This document shows, piece after piece, positions 8,539-17,080 of a stretch of 64,000 nt of DNA. Location: positions 252,880 through 316,879 of the forward strand of contig JALVSY010000007.1 in the NCBI GenBank assembly GCA_027036135.1, read 5' to 3'. The translations under genes and the position numbers were made by a program. Below the pieces are notes generated by a model. It was not told the origin of the DNA. It searched no databases and saw only the letters and a program-made list of their open reading frames with translations. This stretch comes from Pyrodictiaceae archaeon. Lineage in GTDB: Archaea > Thermoproteota > Thermoprotei_A > Sulfolobales > Pyrodictiaceae. Each line of letters begins with the position of its first letter. Position 1 is the stretch's first letter.

Positions 8539-9360
8539 TTGAGGAAGCAAGCATGGATAATTATCATCAGTGTAGTCGTTGTTTCAGCAATTATTATAAC
8601 GTACCTCGCAGCAAGAAGCGCAAACCATAAGGAGGGTCAAGTACCGCTACTAGTTAACGGGTTCTGTTACGGATTTGGAGAACTCTTTAACTGTAAGGCT
8701 GATATAGTACTAAATAAGCCGATAATCTTGAGCAGCATCGAATTACGGTTGGGTAGTCAAGAGACAAGTATCACGCTACCAGTGCCACTCATGTTCGAGA
8801 AAAGCTTCTCGATAACGTATACGGTTACGCCAAGCAAAGCAACACTAACTATCCATAAAACAGCCCCGCCAAGCATAATCACGTTTGTAGTTAATCCGCT
8901 ATACCCGAGCAAGGACATGTGTAAACTAAGCCTCATGAAGAAGCAGGACGCGAATCTTACCTCTGGCACTGCTTTCCCATACGAGGATCATCTAGAGCCG
9001 GGTGAGGACTATGCATATATAGCCCAAGTAGTTCTGGCGCCCTCGCATATTGACAGCGCAGAATCTCTCGTAAGTATTGATGTAAAGGCGTTCCTTCTCC
9101 AAGACACGCTTGCATGGGAGTTCTACGAGGCTCTGCCAGCATCTCTTCTCCCGAGATCAATACTTATTCCGCTAGGCGGCATTCCATCACGAGGCGCATA
9201 TTATACTAAGCTAATAATACTCTATAGCAAAATAGCGAAGGACGCGCCAAGCGCAATACCCATAGAGCTGCGCTTGTATAGAGCCAGTGTTGTCCACCTA
9301 GTGCTTAGGCTAAGGAGCGGCGAGACCCTTGACGCTGTTTTGCCCATTTATTGCCACTAG
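8539..9360 (+). CDS. Membrane-anchored extracytoplasmic protein, unknown
   Basis: The protein has about 273 residues with a single N-terminal hydrophobic helix (IIIISVVVVSAIIITYLA) followed by a beta-rich, mostly hydrophilic domain. It contains at least four cysteines (FCYGFGELFNC near the anchor, a C near residue 130, and a terminal C), which may pair outside the cell. TTG at 8539 is preferred because AGGTGGAG lies about 7 nt before it; GTG at 8527 gives four more residues. It follows an orphan ABC ATPase in a likely operon and overlaps the PAP2 gene tail-to-tail by 51 bp. No family is recognised. Confidence 0.65.
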   Translation: MRKQAWIIIISVVVVSAIIITYLAARSANHKEGQVPLLVNGFCYGFGELFNCKADIVLNKPIILSSIELRLGSQETSITLPVPLMFEKSFSITYTVTPSKATLTIHKTAPPSIITFVVNPLYPSKDMCKLSLMKKQDANLTSGTAFPYEDHLEPGEDYAYIAQVVLAPSHIDSAESLVSIDVKAFLLQDTLAWEFYEALPASLLPRSILIPLGGIPSRGAYYTKLIILYSKIAKDAPSAIPIELRLYRASVVHLVLRLRSGETLDAVLPIYCH

Positions 9361-10113
9361 TTTATCAACCAGCTTTTCAAGCCTCTTACCAAGCCGTGGA
9401 CCGAGGTACTTATCGCCAACTAGGCAGGATACTAGGCCTAGAGCTATACCTGCAACTATGTCTACGAAGTAGTGGTTAAGCGTATACATAGTTGAAAAAG
9501 CCATAAGCGTGACCCAGGTAACTGGCACAATGGGTTCTTTTCTGAGCCTATAGTAATAGTATGCGAATATCGTGGCCATTGTGAGATGCATGCTAGGCAT
9601 AGCCGCGTAGGGGTTAGGGTCTATGCGTACACCGGTTATAAACTCCAATGCCTCTAGCAGGAAGTTTGGTGGACGTTGTACCCCAGGCAAAGCTATCCAG
9701 GGAGGAGCGCACGGCCACACAACGTACACAGTCACTGCAACAACGCTGGCCAAGAGAAAGGCTGCTAATAAGTCTTCGAAGAGCCTCTTGCTCCTTAGGA
9801 GGAGATAAACGGCAAAGAGGAAGAAGTAGAGAGGGTGAAGAGCATATACAACGCCAGCTATTGTGCCAAGTACTATGCTCCTATGCGAGGCTAACACGAG
9901 GGTCAATGGTGTACCAAATAGCTTCTTACTGATATCGAGAACGACACCATAGTACACAAGGCCACGAAAATGGATAACTATTGCACGGGCATACTCGTAG
10001 GCCTCATAGGCTATGAGGAACGGGAGGAAATAGAGAGTGTAGCGGGCAACTACGCGCAGAACCGTATTCTGAGTATAACCATTATCTTGTCGAACCTGCT
10101 CGCTCAAGTACAC
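9310..10113 (-). CDS. PAP2-family membrane protein (Aur1/Ipt1-like)
   Basis: This 267-residue protein with about six membrane helices carries the later PAP2 motifs: PSMH within YAAMPSMHLTMATIF and NHYFVDIVAG near the C-terminus. The PSMH variant and the spacing resemble the inositol phosphotransferase / Aur1 branch of PAP2 enzymes, so phosphatase or head-group transferase activity on lipids is the likely role. GTG at 10113 has GGGTGA just upstream, and TATAAAATA about 50 nt further up (near 10155-10165) fits a promoter. Substrate unknown. Confidence 0.75.
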   Translation of the reverse strand: MYLSEQVRQDNGYTQNTVLRVVARYTLYFLPFLIAYEAYEYARAIVIHFRGLVYYGVVLDISKKLFGTPLTLVLASHRSIVLGTIAGVVYALHPLYFFLFAVYLLLRSKRLFEDLLAAFLLASVVAVTVYVVWPCAPPWIALPGVQRPPNFLLEALEFITGVRIDPNPYAAMPSMHLTMATIFAYYYYRLRKEPIVPVTWVTLMAFSTMYTLNHYFVDIVAGIALGLVSCLVGDKYLGPRLGKRLEKLVDKLVAINGQNSVKGLAAP

Positions 10114-10258
10114 AAATCACCCTTTGCCGCGACATGGAAGCGGCTAAGCAATGAAGTATTTTATACCCATCTCCCCGGGTAAGCCGTCTAGAGGCCCGAG
10201 GCCACATCTATACCTTATCCCGCACAGCCACATATCATGCAGGAATGACTAGCAAGGA

Positions 10259-11317
10259 CTAGTTGTCTCCGAGATCCGATAAGTCCAGGTACCTCTGTAC
10301 CTTTCTCCATCGAGGACCTAGTAGTTTCCTAAGGAGCTCTAGGCTTAGTTCTCCCTGAGACCTAGCCTTCATGATCTTGTTTGCTGTTGTTGGGCCTATT
10401 CCTGGTACACGTACGAGCTCCCTACGACTAGCTGTTGTGGGGTCTACCGGGAACCATTCCGGATGCAATTGGGCAAGGTATTCCTTGAGCCGGGTGCGTA
10501 AGGGTGGCAGGAAGCCGTGCTCAGTGAGAGCGGGCTCTATGTCGCGTAGCGTGAAGGAGTAATCCCTTATGAGTACAAGGGCCTCATATAACTGATGCGC
10601 TCTCCACAATGGCGTTGCCCTTCTCTTCTCCGCTAACGGCGTGCCCGGTACCGGGGTATAGGGGCTGAAATGGATTATTCCTACGCCCCGCGCTACTAGT
10701 GTCTCTACTAGTCTCAGAACCTCCTCGTCGCTCTCACCGCTCGCTCCCAGGACTAGTTGCGTATCTACTCTCCTAGAATCCCTCGCTATTCTCGCAGCGT
10801 AGAGGAGCTTTGAGTATATATCTAGGCTCCAGCTTCCCTTACTTGGAGCTATTTCCTGGAAAGCTGAGGGCGATGGCGCCTCTAGGTTTATCCCGACGCG
10901 GGTAGCCAGCTCTAGGGCTCTCCTAATGAGGCCTGGGGGTGTGCCCGGCATGAGGCGTAGGTGTATGTAGCCCTTGTACCCGGCTCTCCGTAGCTGCTCA
11001 GCCACCTCTATGATATCGCTGCTTACTCTCTCCGGATCCCCGTAGAGGGCGCTGCTAAGGAAGAGCCCCCTTACCAGCCCCTCTCTGTAGGCTTGTAGGG
11101 AGACTCTTACTAGTCTATCAGGGCGCCAAGCTGTTCTTCTCACCTTGCAGAAGTAGGCAAAGGGGCAATAGCGACAATCCATTCTACATCCGCTGCTCAG
11201 CAGCGTCTTGAATATTGGGCCACCGGTGCTCCTATACACTGGGATCTCTATTCTCTCGAAACCCTCAGCGCCCTGTATCAGTATGCTTGGTTCGCGCCAC
11301 TTCCATTGCCAAGCCAT
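10259..11317 (-). CDS. Radical SAM protein with C-terminal helix-hairpin-helix
   Basis: This 352-residue protein has the radical-SAM cluster motif C44-x3-C48-x2-C51 (GCRMDCRYCPF), with an additional C57, followed by a partial TIM barrel, and ends with a helix-hairpin-helix DNA/RNA-binding motif VPGIGPTTANKIM near residue 310. This pairing is that of the family annotated as putative DNA modification/repair radical SAM protein. It lies 48 nt downstream of an ArcS-like gene on the same strand, so the two are probably co-transcribed and may act on the same nucleic-acid base modification. The substrate is not established. Confidence 0.8.
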   Translation of the reverse strand: MAWQWKWREPSILIQGAEGFERIEIPVYRSTGGPIFKTLLSSGCRMDCRYCPFAYFCKVRRTAWRPDRLVRVSLQAYREGLVRGLFLSSALYGDPERVSSDIIEVAEQLRRAGYKGYIHLRLMPGTPPGLIRRALELATRVGINLEAPSPSAFQEIAPSKGSWSLDIYSKLLYAARIARDSRRVDTQLVLGASGESDEEVLRLVETLVARGVGIIHFSPYTPVPGTPLAEKRRATPLWRAHQLYEALVLIRDYSFTLRDIEPALTEHGFLPPLRTRLKEYLAQLHPEWFPVDPTTASRRELVRVPGIGPTTANKIMKARSQGELSLELLRKLLGPRWRKVQRYLDLSDLGDN

Positions 11318-11365
11318 AGCTCTTGTAACCTATGTGTCTCCCGGAGAGAAAGAATGTAGAAGATA

Positions 11366-12025
11366 TTACCTTGTAAGTTCTTCTAGTACCGTCCCTATAG
11401 CTGCCTCTAGCCCTGTGAACGAGAACAAGGTGTACTTGACGCGTAGCTCGCGCGGCCACTTAGCAGCCTTGCTACGTGCCTCCTCCCATAGGGATAGGTG
11501 GCGGCGTGGGAGGAAGACTACTACGTCGCTTATCCACTTGCTTAGCCTCGTCATAGCGTCTGAGAGAAGGGTGGTCACCCTTTCTTTCAGCTCGGGGCTT
11601 GATAAGACGATGCTCGGGGGCACTTCGTAGCAGCAAGCAGGGTATTCTTCGGCTCTATCATAGGGCACCAATATCAGTAGATCGCTGAAATAGTACCACT
11701 CTATCCCTCTGGGAGCGTTATCCCTCCATAGACCCAGTCTTCGCAGAACCCCCCGGGTCTTACGGGATGTCGGGCTTCTCGTGTAGGGCTTCACGTTGCT
11801 ACACGGAGTCACTAGGGCTATCCCTGAGCGCGGCACGTGGCTTGTGAGTAGCCAGTTCCACCACTCCCTGACCACTGGGTGGCTGAATGCCTTCTCGCCC
11901 ACGAGGCCCGGGTCGAGGCCATTGTGGTGCCGTGGCACGAGTGTTCCGTCACCGTTCTTCCTTATGCTGAACCGGCTAGGCTTAAGCTCCTTACTAGCTG
12001 GTTTTGGCAGGATTTCTATGCTCAC
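11366..12025 (-). CDS. ArcS-like (archaeosine synthase PCS-domain) protein
   Basis: This 219-residue protein contains PCSNVKPYTRSP, matching the PCS-x2-KPY motif diagnostic of archaeosine synthase ArcS (DUF5591), then LVPYDRAEEYPACCYEVPP, which matches the ArcS segment around a conserved PxxY. The downstream histidine of the usual KPYxxSxxH is not evident here (SRKTRG follows). The TGT-like catalytic and PUA domains of full-length euryarchaeal ArcS are absent. GTG at 12025 has GGAG 6 nt upstream. The same-strand radical-SAM gene downstream suggests a two-protein modification enzyme, analogous to but distinct from ArcS-RaSEA. The family assignment is good; the reaction is inferred. Confidence 0.65.
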   Translation of the reverse strand: MSIEILPKPASKELKPSRFSIRKNGDGTLVPRHHNGLDPGLVGEKAFSHPVVREWWNWLLTSHVPRSGIALVTPCSNVKPYTRSPTSRKTRGVLRRLGLWRDNAPRGIEWYYFSDLLILVPYDRAEEYPACCYEVPPSIVLSSPELKERVTTLLSDAMTRLSKWISDVVVFLPRRHLSLWEEARSKAAKWPRELRVKYTLFSFTGLEAAIGTVLEELTR

Positions 12026-12169
12026 TGCTTCTCCGCCCAGCGAGCGGTATTACCAGATAAGGTCTCGCCTAATAAAAGGATTGAGGCTCCAAGGGGACTC
12101 ATGCATAAGTGTAGGAAGAAGCGGGAGAATGATGCTAAAGCGATATCAGAGAATAGAGAAAAACAATAC

Positions 12170-12760
12170 TCAGTAAGTACCTATACTGAACACAGTCTCC
12201 TCGGGGGCTAGCGCTGAGCGCTGCTCGTTCAACGAGAGGAACCCAAAGCTCGCCAACACGGCGCCGAGCAGTGCCAATGCCTTGGCTATGGCTTCTGTCC
12301 CGCCGATCTTCTGTATAACGTTGTGAGCTGCAGCGTTTGCCCAGGAGACTCCTCCCCAGTCGATCACTGTCCCTGAGGCCGTGTTAGCAGCACTATTTAT
12401 GCTACCAGCACCAGCTACAGCGAGTAGCCAGGAGACAGCCAGCAGCATCGCCGCGGCCTTGAGGGCCGTGTTGTTTGCCTCTGAGCCTAGCATCCAGATA
12501 GCGACAACGCCTAGCGCGAAGTAGAGCAGGAGAAGTATTCCACCAGCACCCTGTAGACCAGAGAGGCTGGCGACATAGGTGCCGCTCAGTATTCCTGCTA
12601 CTCCTAGGAGGCCTATCAAGCCAATCATGCTTAGATGACCCTTACCTGTCTCAGAGCCATAGGAGAGCCAGCCAGCTGCTGTTATTACTGCTGAGCCAGG
12701 GCCCGCGAAGGGGGCTGATAAGTAGCCTATGCTTAGGAGTAGTTTACCATATCTCTGCAA
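12170..12760 (-). CDS. Multi-pass membrane protein, unknown
   Basis: This 196-residue, very hydrophobic protein has about five to six membrane helices rich in Gly, Ala, Ser and Leu, and a hydrophilic 25-residue tail. It resembles in character the small membrane proteins common in crenarchaea (DUF973-like), but this is not a firm match. TTG at 12760 has GGGGAG 6 nt upstream. It is flanked by the ArcS-like operon downstream and the peptide ABC ATPase upstream on the same strand, separated from both by more than 140 nt, so it is probably an independent transcript. Confidence 0.6.
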   Translation of the reverse strand: MQRYGKLLLSIGYLSAPFAGPGSAVITAAGWLSYGSETGKGHLSMIGLIGLLGVAGILSGTYVASLSGLQGAGGILLLLYFALGVVAIWMLGSEANNTALKAAAMLLAVSWLLAVAGAGSINSAANTASGTVIDWGGVSWANAAAHNVIQKIGGTEAIAKALALLGAVLASFGFLSLNEQRSALAPEETVFSIGTY

Positions 12761-12937
12761 ACCACGCTCCCCAGAGCCTATGTATAGCTGTTCATGATGA
12801 GCCTAGTGGCTTAGGAGGCAGTAACACCGTAGGCCGTAGAACCTAGGCCATCGGAGGGAAAAGGAACGATGCAGAAGAAAAAGGAGACCGAGCCCTTACT
12901 AGGGAAAAGAGACTATAGCATCCTAGACCTCGGTCTA

Positions 12938-14080
12938 TCAACCCGTCTGCCTTGCACGTGCTGCATGCAGCCAGCAGGCAACGTAGTGACCTGGCTCAGC
13001 CTCAACAAGTGGCGGCTCCTCGTTATCACACTTATCCCTTATAGCTGGTGTCTGGTCATAGGCTACGCAGCGTGGACGGAACCTGCACCCCTTGGGTAGG
13101 AATACTGCGCTCGTTACCTCGCCTTTTATTGGCACATTTCTTATCCTTAGCCTATTCCTTGGATCAGGCTCGGGCACCGCTGCCATGAGTGCGCGGGTGT
13201 AGGGGTGCAGGGGCTTAGCTATCACCGTGTCTGTTGGCCCCATCTCAACTATTCTGCCGAGATACATTACTGCTATACGGTCGCAGACGTGGCGCGCGAG
13301 CGCTAGGTCGTGTGTAATGAATAGCTGGGCTAGGCCATGCTTCTCCTTTAGCTCGAAGAGGATCTCAAGTATCTCCGCGCGTATAGAGACATCAAGCATC
13401 GAGACAGGCTCATCCGCTACAAGAAACCGGGGGTTCAGCAGCAGAGCCCTAGCTATCACAACTCTTTGTCTCTGGCCACCGCTAAGCTGGTGGGGATAGC
13501 GGTCAACGAACTCCTCGGGAGGCGTGAGCTTTACCGTCTCGAGTGCCCTTGCTATGATCTCTGCGCGCTCCTCCGGGGTAGACCCAATCCCGTGGATGAT
13601 TAGTGGCTCCTCAAGTATGTCCCCTATCTTCATTCTCGGGTTAAGGCTGCCGAAGGGGTCCTGGAAGACTATCTGGAGCTCGCGGCGCAGAGGCTTCATA
13701 GCCTTATCCGGCACCTTGTATAGATCAACCACTCCCTCCTCAACAACAGCACGTGGCGCTAGCCGCGATACCTCCTCAAAGGCCTCCTTGCTCGGCCGGA
13801 AGTAGACATGGCCACCGTATATGTTATCCCTCTCCACTAAGCGTAATAGCGCTCTACCAGTAGTTGTCTTGCCACAGCCGCTCTCACCCACTAGGCAGAA
13901 AATCTCAGCCTCATGAACCTCGAAGCTAACACCATCAACTGCATGGACATAAAGCTGGGGCTTGCCTCGAAGAGCGTCAATAAAGCTCCTCCTAACAGGA
14001 AACCAAACCCTTAGCTCATCTGCACGTATGACGCCATTACTGCTCAGTACATGATTTTCCTTGCTCATTTCTAGGCTCAC
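12938..14080 (-). CDS. Peptide/nickel-type ABC importer ATPase (OppF/DppF-like)
   Basis: This 380-residue ATPase has Walker A GESGCGKTT, signature LSGGQRQR, Walker B FLVADEP and the C-terminal oligopeptide-transporter tail with the spaced cysteines GCRFRPRC...KC...HYVACWLH, typical of OppD/OppF. It overlaps the upstream permease by 4 bp (ATGA at 14077-14080) and is the last gene of the transport operon. Usually two different ATPases, D and F, are encoded together; only this one is present here, so either it homodimerises or the partner is elsewhere. Peptides or oligosaccharides are both possible substrates in hyperthermophiles. Confidence 0.85.
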   Translation of the reverse strand: MSLEMSKENHVLSSNGVIRADELRVWFPVRRSFIDALRGKPQLYVHAVDGVSFEVHEAEIFCLVGESGCGKTTTGRALLRLVERDNIYGGHVYFRPSKEAFEEVSRLAPRAVVEEGVVDLYKVPDKAMKPLRRELQIVFQDPFGSLNPRMKIGDILEEPLIIHGIGSTPEERAEIIARALETVKLTPPEEFVDRYPHQLSGGQRQRVVIARALLLNPRFLVADEPVSMLDVSIRAEILEILFELKEKHGLAQLFITHDLALARHVCDRIAVMYLGRIVEMGPTDTVIAKPLHPYTRALMAAVPEPDPRNRLRIRNVPIKGEVTSAVFLPKGCRFRPRCVAYDQTPAIRDKCDNEEPPLVEAEPGHYVACWLHAARARQTG

Positions 14081-15606
14081 CTCCTGCGAAGCCTGGGCTC
14101 AACCACTGTCTCGAGGGCTAGGCCTAGGAACACGAATGCGACCGAGGTTATGCCTATTAGTAGGCCTGGCGGCAGGATCCACCACCAAATAGCATAGCTG
14201 CCACCACTTCTGACATAAGCCTCGGCATCACTCAGTATGGCACCCCATGTGGGTAAACCGCTTCTTATACCCAGTATGTCTAGGCCAGCTTCTGTCAGTA
14301 TTGCCGCTGGCACCGAGAACACCAGGTTGGCGAACACGTATGGCAATATCTGAGGCACTATGTGGCGGAACATTATCCTCCTATCACTGGCACCGATAGC
14401 ACGGGCAGCTTCTACGTATGGCTCTGACTTAATGCTCAAAACCATCGATCTAACAATAATCGTTAACCCTCCCCATGAGACCAAAACAAGGACACCGATA
14501 ATTATGAACAGTCTTGCCCATGGACTAATATTCCATTCCTGGACGATGACACCGACAAGCACCAGTATAGGCAGTAGCGGGATATTGCCAAGAACATCTA
14601 CTGTACGCTGAATGAGTTCATCAACCCAGCCGCCGTAGTACCCGCTTATAACACCCATTACCATACCTATTAGCGCCGCTGTTACCGCGCCAAAGAACCC
14701 TATTGCAAGTGCTGCAGGGAAGCCGAAGAGCAAGCCGAGCCACAGATCATGGCCAACATCATCGGTGCCCATGAGGCCGTACGCAGAGCCCTTTACAACC
14801 ATCTTGACTCTCCATATGCCGGATTTATGGCTAATTACTGCTTTCTGCATAGCAGCTGGATCAACACCGCTATAAACCAGTATTAGGTCTATCTTATATG
14901 TTCCCAGCAATGGTTCTATTTTAGAGCCCACCAGCTTACCGAACAGAAGCTTAACAGGCTCTGATTGCGCAACAGTGAGGCTAATATTAAATCTTGGCGC
15001 AAGATAAGCCGCCACTTGATTTGGATTAAGGCTTATAACACCCGCTGCCAGGAGATCCTTAAGTGTCATCGGTGTTGGTATATTAATGATAAGTTTTATG
15101 CCGTCAGGCCTCTCTACAACAATATATGGTATCACAATAGGCTGCGCACCACCCACAAGGGCTGCCTTGCCCCCGATAATTCCAGCTAGTATTCCTTGCG
15201 GAAAAGCAGGATGCCTAAGATTATATCGAAGCGTATAAACTTGATAGAATCCCACCACCGGGACTATACCATCAACCATTTTTCCATTGGTCACTCCTTG
15301 CATCATAGGTCCTAGAGTTTTCTCAACTTGCGGCGCTACCGGCTCTCCAAGGTCAGCTATCCAAGCTGGTGGTGCAACAGTTGGGTTAAATTGCCAATTC
15401 TTTGGGTTATTCCAGAGAGAGACGATATTAGGAGGCATAGTTATCAAAGCGTATATTGATATAGCAATAAGCACCACTATTAAGATAAGCCCTGTTTTAC
15501 CCATAAGGCTCCTCCAGACCTCGCTAAGAATTTCACGAGCTTCTTTGAACCTCTCGGATCTAGCTTTAGCCATTTTCTTTCTTACTTCCTCAGCTCTCGT
15601 ACTCAT
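14077..15606 (-). CDS. Peptide-type ABC importer permease (DppC/OppC-like), large loop
   Basis: The 509 residues exceed the roughly 300 of ordinary OppC. A first membrane helix (about 35-58) is followed by an extracytoplasmic insertion of about 230 residues before the conserved permease core of five helices (about 290-500). The core contains the ATPase-contacting EAA loop EAARAIGASDRRIMFRHIVP near residue 395 and ends with ETVVEPRLRRR. Long OppC loops are seen in some archaea and may dock the large binding protein encoded upstream. ATG 15606 is followed by a basic amphipathic N-terminus. Confidence 0.85.
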   Translation of the reverse strand: MSTRAEEVRKKMAKARSERFKEAREILSEVWRSLMGKTGLILIVVLIAISIYALITMPPNIVSLWNNPKNWQFNPTVAPPAWIADLGEPVAPQVEKTLGPMMQGVTNGKMVDGIVPVVGFYQVYTLRYNLRHPAFPQGILAGIIGGKAALVGGAQPIVIPYIVVERPDGIKLIINIPTPMTLKDLLAAGVISLNPNQVAAYLAPRFNISLTVAQSEPVKLLFGKLVGSKIEPLLGTYKIDLILVYSGVDPAAMQKAVISHKSGIWRVKMVVKGSAYGLMGTDDVGHDLWLGLLFGFPAALAIGFFGAVTAALIGMVMGVISGYYGGWVDELIQRTVDVLGNIPLLPILVLVGVIVQEWNISPWARLFIIIGVLVLVSWGGLTIIVRSMVLSIKSEPYVEAARAIGASDRRIMFRHIVPQILPYVFANLVFSVPAAILTEAGLDILGIRSGLPTWGAILSDAEAYVRSGGSYAIWWWILPPGLLIGITSVAFVFLGLALETVVEPRLRRR

Positions 15607-15672
15607 GTTATATCACCTCGGGAGAGCTACTAGTAACCGAGAGTTTGAAAAAGCAAAGAAAACTGCACAGCA

Positions 15673-16752
15673 TTAGTATCTTACCCTCGGATCCACTAGT
15701 ATATATATAACTTCTAGCAGAAATCTTGCCAAGATATATACAAGTGTTGTTATGTAGACTAGGCCTAGTAGTGTTGGTGCATCACCACTCACTATAGCTG
15801 CATAATAGAGCGAACCCATACCCGGCCAATTAAATACCGATTCCGTTATTATAATCCCGCCAATGGACCCCGCTAGCGCCAGTATAACTATCGTCAGCAC
15901 AGGGCCAAGAATAACTCTTAGTATATAGCGTTTTACAACAAGATCTTCTGGGACACCCTTGGCCTTAGCCACATAAACATAGTCCTCGTTTACAACACGT
16001 ATAGCTATGGCACGTATACCGTAGAGCCAACCACCTAAAATACCTATAACAATTACAGTTACCGGAAGCCAAGAAACCTCTATAATACCCTTAATAGCTG
16101 CTAATGGATTACTAGTAAACTCGTTAATATACTTAATAATTATGTGATAATTTGTCGGAGCAATATGAAGCTCGTAACCAAAGACAAACAAAGCTATAAT
16201 AGCAAGCCACCAGAGGGGGAGTGCATTAGTAAATGCTGCGTAGGCGATAACCGCTTTATCAAGCAAGCTTCCGCGCTTATAAGCTATCAGAGGTGCAAGC
16301 TTTAGTGCTATAGCTGCACAGATAAGCTCCGCTACGGTAAGCATGACAAGTGTCCTAGGTAAAACAGTAAGAATAGCATCCTTTACCGTAAGAGGGAGTT
16401 GCTGACCAACAACATTAGCTACTGCTTGGCTCCTCACATATCCTAAGTCAAGCTTCAATGCACGCCAAGCCATTGGTAGTACACGCTCTTCCCAAGGCTT
16501 ATTAAGCCCATATAGCCGGATAAGCTCCTGCTTCCTCTGCTCAACAAGCTTCTGTATTTCAATAGCTGGTATATTTTGGCGTTGCAGCGACTGCCTATAG
16601 GCTTGCAGCTCTGATCCGATAATAGCACGCAGAACTTGTACATCATATCCCGAAGCTCCGATTATGACAGCCGTTAGTATCATTATTAGTACTAGCGCTA
16701 TGGTTAAAAACAGGGCACGCCTAGCAAGTATTGATGCCGTACGTCCCACCAT
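15673..16752 (-). CDS. Peptide-type ABC importer permease (DppB/OppB-like)
   Basis: This 359-residue integral membrane protein has an N-terminal helix, a periplasmic-side hydrophilic segment (about 40-115) and five more helices, with the EAA loop YVYVAKAKGVPEDLVVKRYI near residue 265. It ends in the family's characteristic ...VDPRVRY. It is the first gene of a permease-permease-ATPase operon. A TATA-like element lies about 75-80 nt upstream of ATG 16752, so the operon seems to have its own promoter apart from the binding-protein gene, 328 nt upstream. Confidence 0.88.
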   Translation of the reverse strand: MVGRTASILARRALFLTIALVLIMILTAVIIGASGYDVQVLRAIIGSELQAYRQSLQRQNIPAIEIQKLVEQRKQELIRLYGLNKPWEERVLPMAWRALKLDLGYVRSQAVANVVGQQLPLTVKDAILTVLPRTLVMLTVAELICAAIALKLAPLIAYKRGSLLDKAVIAYAAFTNALPLWWLAIIALFVFGYELHIAPTNYHIIIKYINEFTSNPLAAIKGIIEVSWLPVTVIVIGILGGWLYGIRAIAIRVVNEDYVYVAKAKGVPEDLVVKRYILRVILGPVLTIVILALAGSIGGIIITESVFNWPGMGSLYYAAIVSGDAPTLLGLVYITTLVYILARFLLEVIYILVDPRVRY

Positions 16753-16823
16753 AACCTAATCCCTCGCATGCTAGTGATTTGGGCTTAGGGGAATGATTCT
16801 TCTCTCTCACAAAACTTCCTTCT

Positions 16824-16834
16824 CAATATAAATG
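16824..16834 (-). promoter_or_regulatory. TATA box of the permease/ATPase operon
   Basis: On the minus strand this reads CATTTATATTG, 72-82 nt before the OppB-like ATG. The predicted leader is about 50 nt, with GAGGG about 10 nt before the start codon. Confidence 0.45.
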
Positions 16835-16983
16835 CTCATGATGTTGCGGATGCTATCTTAAGGGATTAGTCCAAGTTGATAGACAGAGAGGGGGTACAAA
16901 AAGCCTGGCGGAAAAGCATTTAATAAGTAATCATATACGTGTACTAGTGAAGTAGTTAAGGATTTGATGTTTATATAAATTAA

Positions 16984-17022
16984 ACAAAAAGAATAATTAT
17001 TTAAAAAATAGCATAGAAAAAT
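16984..17022 (-). terminator. T-rich termination region behind the binding-protein gene
   Basis: The 328-nt gap 16753-17080 holds no gene. On the minus strand, 60-100 nt after the solute-binding-protein stop codon, there are several T runs (TTTTTC, ATTTTTTAAA, CTTTTTGTTT). Archaeal RNA polymerase terminates at such oligo-T stretches, which would separate the binding-protein mRNA from the permease operon. Confidence 0.4.
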
Positions 17023-17080
17023 ACAATATATTTTCCCGCAAAAACATGAGGGGAATCTTTTATTGTGCTCTTTGCTAATA

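Noticed and set aside
12869-13099. 76-residue plus-strand frame
   Set aside because: Its 3' two thirds overlap the clear OppF-like gene on the other strand, and it has no recognisable features.
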